From positions 1 through 7,314 of the forward strand of contig JAQBYL010000200.1 of assembly GCA_027622495.1 (NCBI GenBank): a DNA stretch of 7,314 nucleotides, read 5' to 3'. Source of the DNA: Pseudomonadota bacterium. Lineage in GTDB: Bacteria > Pseudomonadota > Gammaproteobacteria > Pseudomonadales > Azotimanducaceae. Numbering within the stretch: the stretch's first letter is position 1; each line of letters begins with the position of its first letter. The notes below the pieces were generated by a model, which was not told the origin of the DNA, searched no databases, and saw only the letters and a program-made list of their open reading frames with translations. A program made the position numbers and the translations under genes. This document shows positions 6,415 through 7,314 of the stretch, in pieces.

Positions 6415-7314
6415 ATGAGCACAGCAACGCGTATGTGGTTCACCTGCGCAGCCATGACGCCGGGTCTTCTGGTGCTGCTGGCTCTTGCACCCACCGGTTA
6501 TCTGCATAACCTCGGCTGGTCCGTGCTGTTCGCCCTGAGCTTTGAACTGGCAGCACACCGCGTGCGGCGAGCGCCTCTTGCAACGGCGTCGGACGGCAGT
6601 GTCGTCATCACCGCCTTTCTGATCGGTTGCGCCCTGCCACCAGGCACATCGATCTACATCATCGCCGTCGCCCTTGCCGGTGCAGTCATTCTGGCAAAAC
6701 ACTTGTATGGCGGCCTGGGTCAGAATCTCTTCAATCCGGCGATGGTGGGTTATGCGATTGTGCTTGTATCGTTTCCCAGTGCGTTTACCCACTACCCGAT
6801 CCCCCAGGCACACGGCGAGCCGGTGTTTGCCGATACCCTCTTTACCGACACCACCGCCTCGACCGAACCTGCGGCCATCGACGCACGATCAGGCGCAACC
6901 ATGCTCACCGAGTTTCGTTTTCGCGATGGCCTCACCGTTGCCGAGTTCAACGCAGCAAACCGCACCGTCGGCACGTTCGGCGCTGCAGGCTGGGAATGGG
7001 TGAACGTTGGTTTTCTGATCGGTGGTCTGGCATTGCTCGTAACCCGAATCGCTGCGTGGCGCATACCCGTTGCCGTTCTCGGCAGTCTCGGTCTGCTTGC
7101 GCTCGCCTGTTACGACGGTGGTGGCAGCACGAGCCTCGGATCACCTCTGTTTCACTGGTTCAGTGGAAGTACCATGGTGGCCGCATTTTTCGTCGCGACC
7201 GATCCAATAACCCATCCGAGCAATGCAACGGGTCAGTGGCTATACGGTTTGCTTGTCGGGGTGTTGATCTTCTGCCTGCGCAGCTTTGCAAGCTATCCGG
7301 ATGGCATCGCTTTC
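6415..7314 (+). CDS. rsxD: Rsx/Rnf electron transport complex subunit D (partial, runs off the end)
   Basis: Integral flavin-carrying subunit of the Rsx/Rnf complex (NqrB/RnfD family). From ATG 6415, 300 residues are open with no stop before the window end; the usual length of about 350 means roughly 40-50 residues are missing. It is a multi-pass membrane protein. Motifs include KHLYGGLGQNLFNPAMVGY (95-113), AGWEWVN (191-197), ATDPITHP (261-268) and RSFASYPDGIAF (289-300). SGATMLT (159-165) fits the flavinylation signature, with Thr162 the expected covalent FMN site. The N-terminus is about 14 residues shorter than E. coli RsxD relative to the conserved Met before the Pro-Gly of helix 1. GTG 6409 adds two residues, and the frame stays open further upstream inside rsxB, so the start is not certain. 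The Shine-Dalgarno sequence is weak. It directly follows the rsxB chimera, where rsxC would normally be. Confidence 0.95.
   Translation, partial: MSTATRMWFTCAAMTPGLLVLLALAPTGYLHNLGWSVLFALSFELAAHRVRRAPLATASDGSVVITAFLIGCALPPGTSIYIIAVALAGAVILAKHLYGGLGQNLFNPAMVGYAIVLVSFPSAFTHYPIPQAHGEPVFADTLFTDTTASTEPAAIDARSGATMLTEFRFRDGLTVAEFNAANRTVGTFGAAGWEWVNVGFLIGGLALLVTRIAAWRIPVAVLGSLGLLALACYDGGGSTSLGSPLFHWFSGSTMVAAFFVATDPITHPSNATGQWLYGLLVGVLIFCLRSFASYPDGIAF

Noticed and set aside
6232..6813. A 193-codon minus-strand open frame across the rsxB-rsxD junction, considered as a small gene in the place of rsxC.
   Set aside because: The plus strand codes for recognisable RsxB/RsxC and RsxD protein throughout. The minus-strand product is low-complexity and Cys/His/Arg-rich, with no known fold, as expected of a shadow frame.

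Overview
The window is an ordinary-looking stretch of gammaproteobacterial chromosome, moderately G+C-rich by eye, with one unusual gene. Seven protein genes are packed tightly: purM (+), dcd (-), an mrp/apbC-type P-loop ATPase (-), metG (+), rsxA/rnfA (+), an enlarged rsxB/rnfB (+) and rsxD/rnfD (+, cut by the window end). The Dcd sequence type, the dcd-mrp-metG neighbourhood and the Rsx/Rnf proteins all fit a gammaproteobacterium of the Pseudomonas/Marinobacter kind; the genus cannot be named from this sequence. No RNA gene, mobile element, long repeat, CRISPR array or sign of recent transfer was found.

Layout. Positions 1-104 are a leader with a plausible extended -10 promoter for purM (purine synthesis), which runs to 1157. 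purM converges on dcd with only 10 bp between the stop codons, so purN is not next to it. dcd (1731-1168) follows mrp (2794-1778) on the minus strand after 46 bp, probably as one transcript with mrp first. A 136-bp divergent intergenic region (2795-2930) carries back-to-back promoter candidates for mrp and metG. metG (2931-4940) is followed 6 bp later by rsxA, 3 bp later by the enlarged rsxB and 10 bp later by rsxD. This suggests a single metG-rsx transcription unit that continues past the window.

The main observation is in the rsx/rnf operon. The usual order is A-B-C-D-G-E. Here the 291-residue RsxB has a normal RsxB front (membrane anchor, four-Cys cluster domain, double [4Fe-4S] ferredoxin). 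It then continues in frame into a segment that closely matches the C-terminal double-cluster ferredoxin domain of RsxC. rsxD starts 10 bp later, so the NADH/FMN-binding body of RsxC is absent from its normal place. The complex would therefore have an RsxB-RsxC' chimera with five predicted cluster sites and no NADH-oxidising module encoded here. Either RsxC's front half lies elsewhere, or this lineage feeds the membrane complex from another donor.
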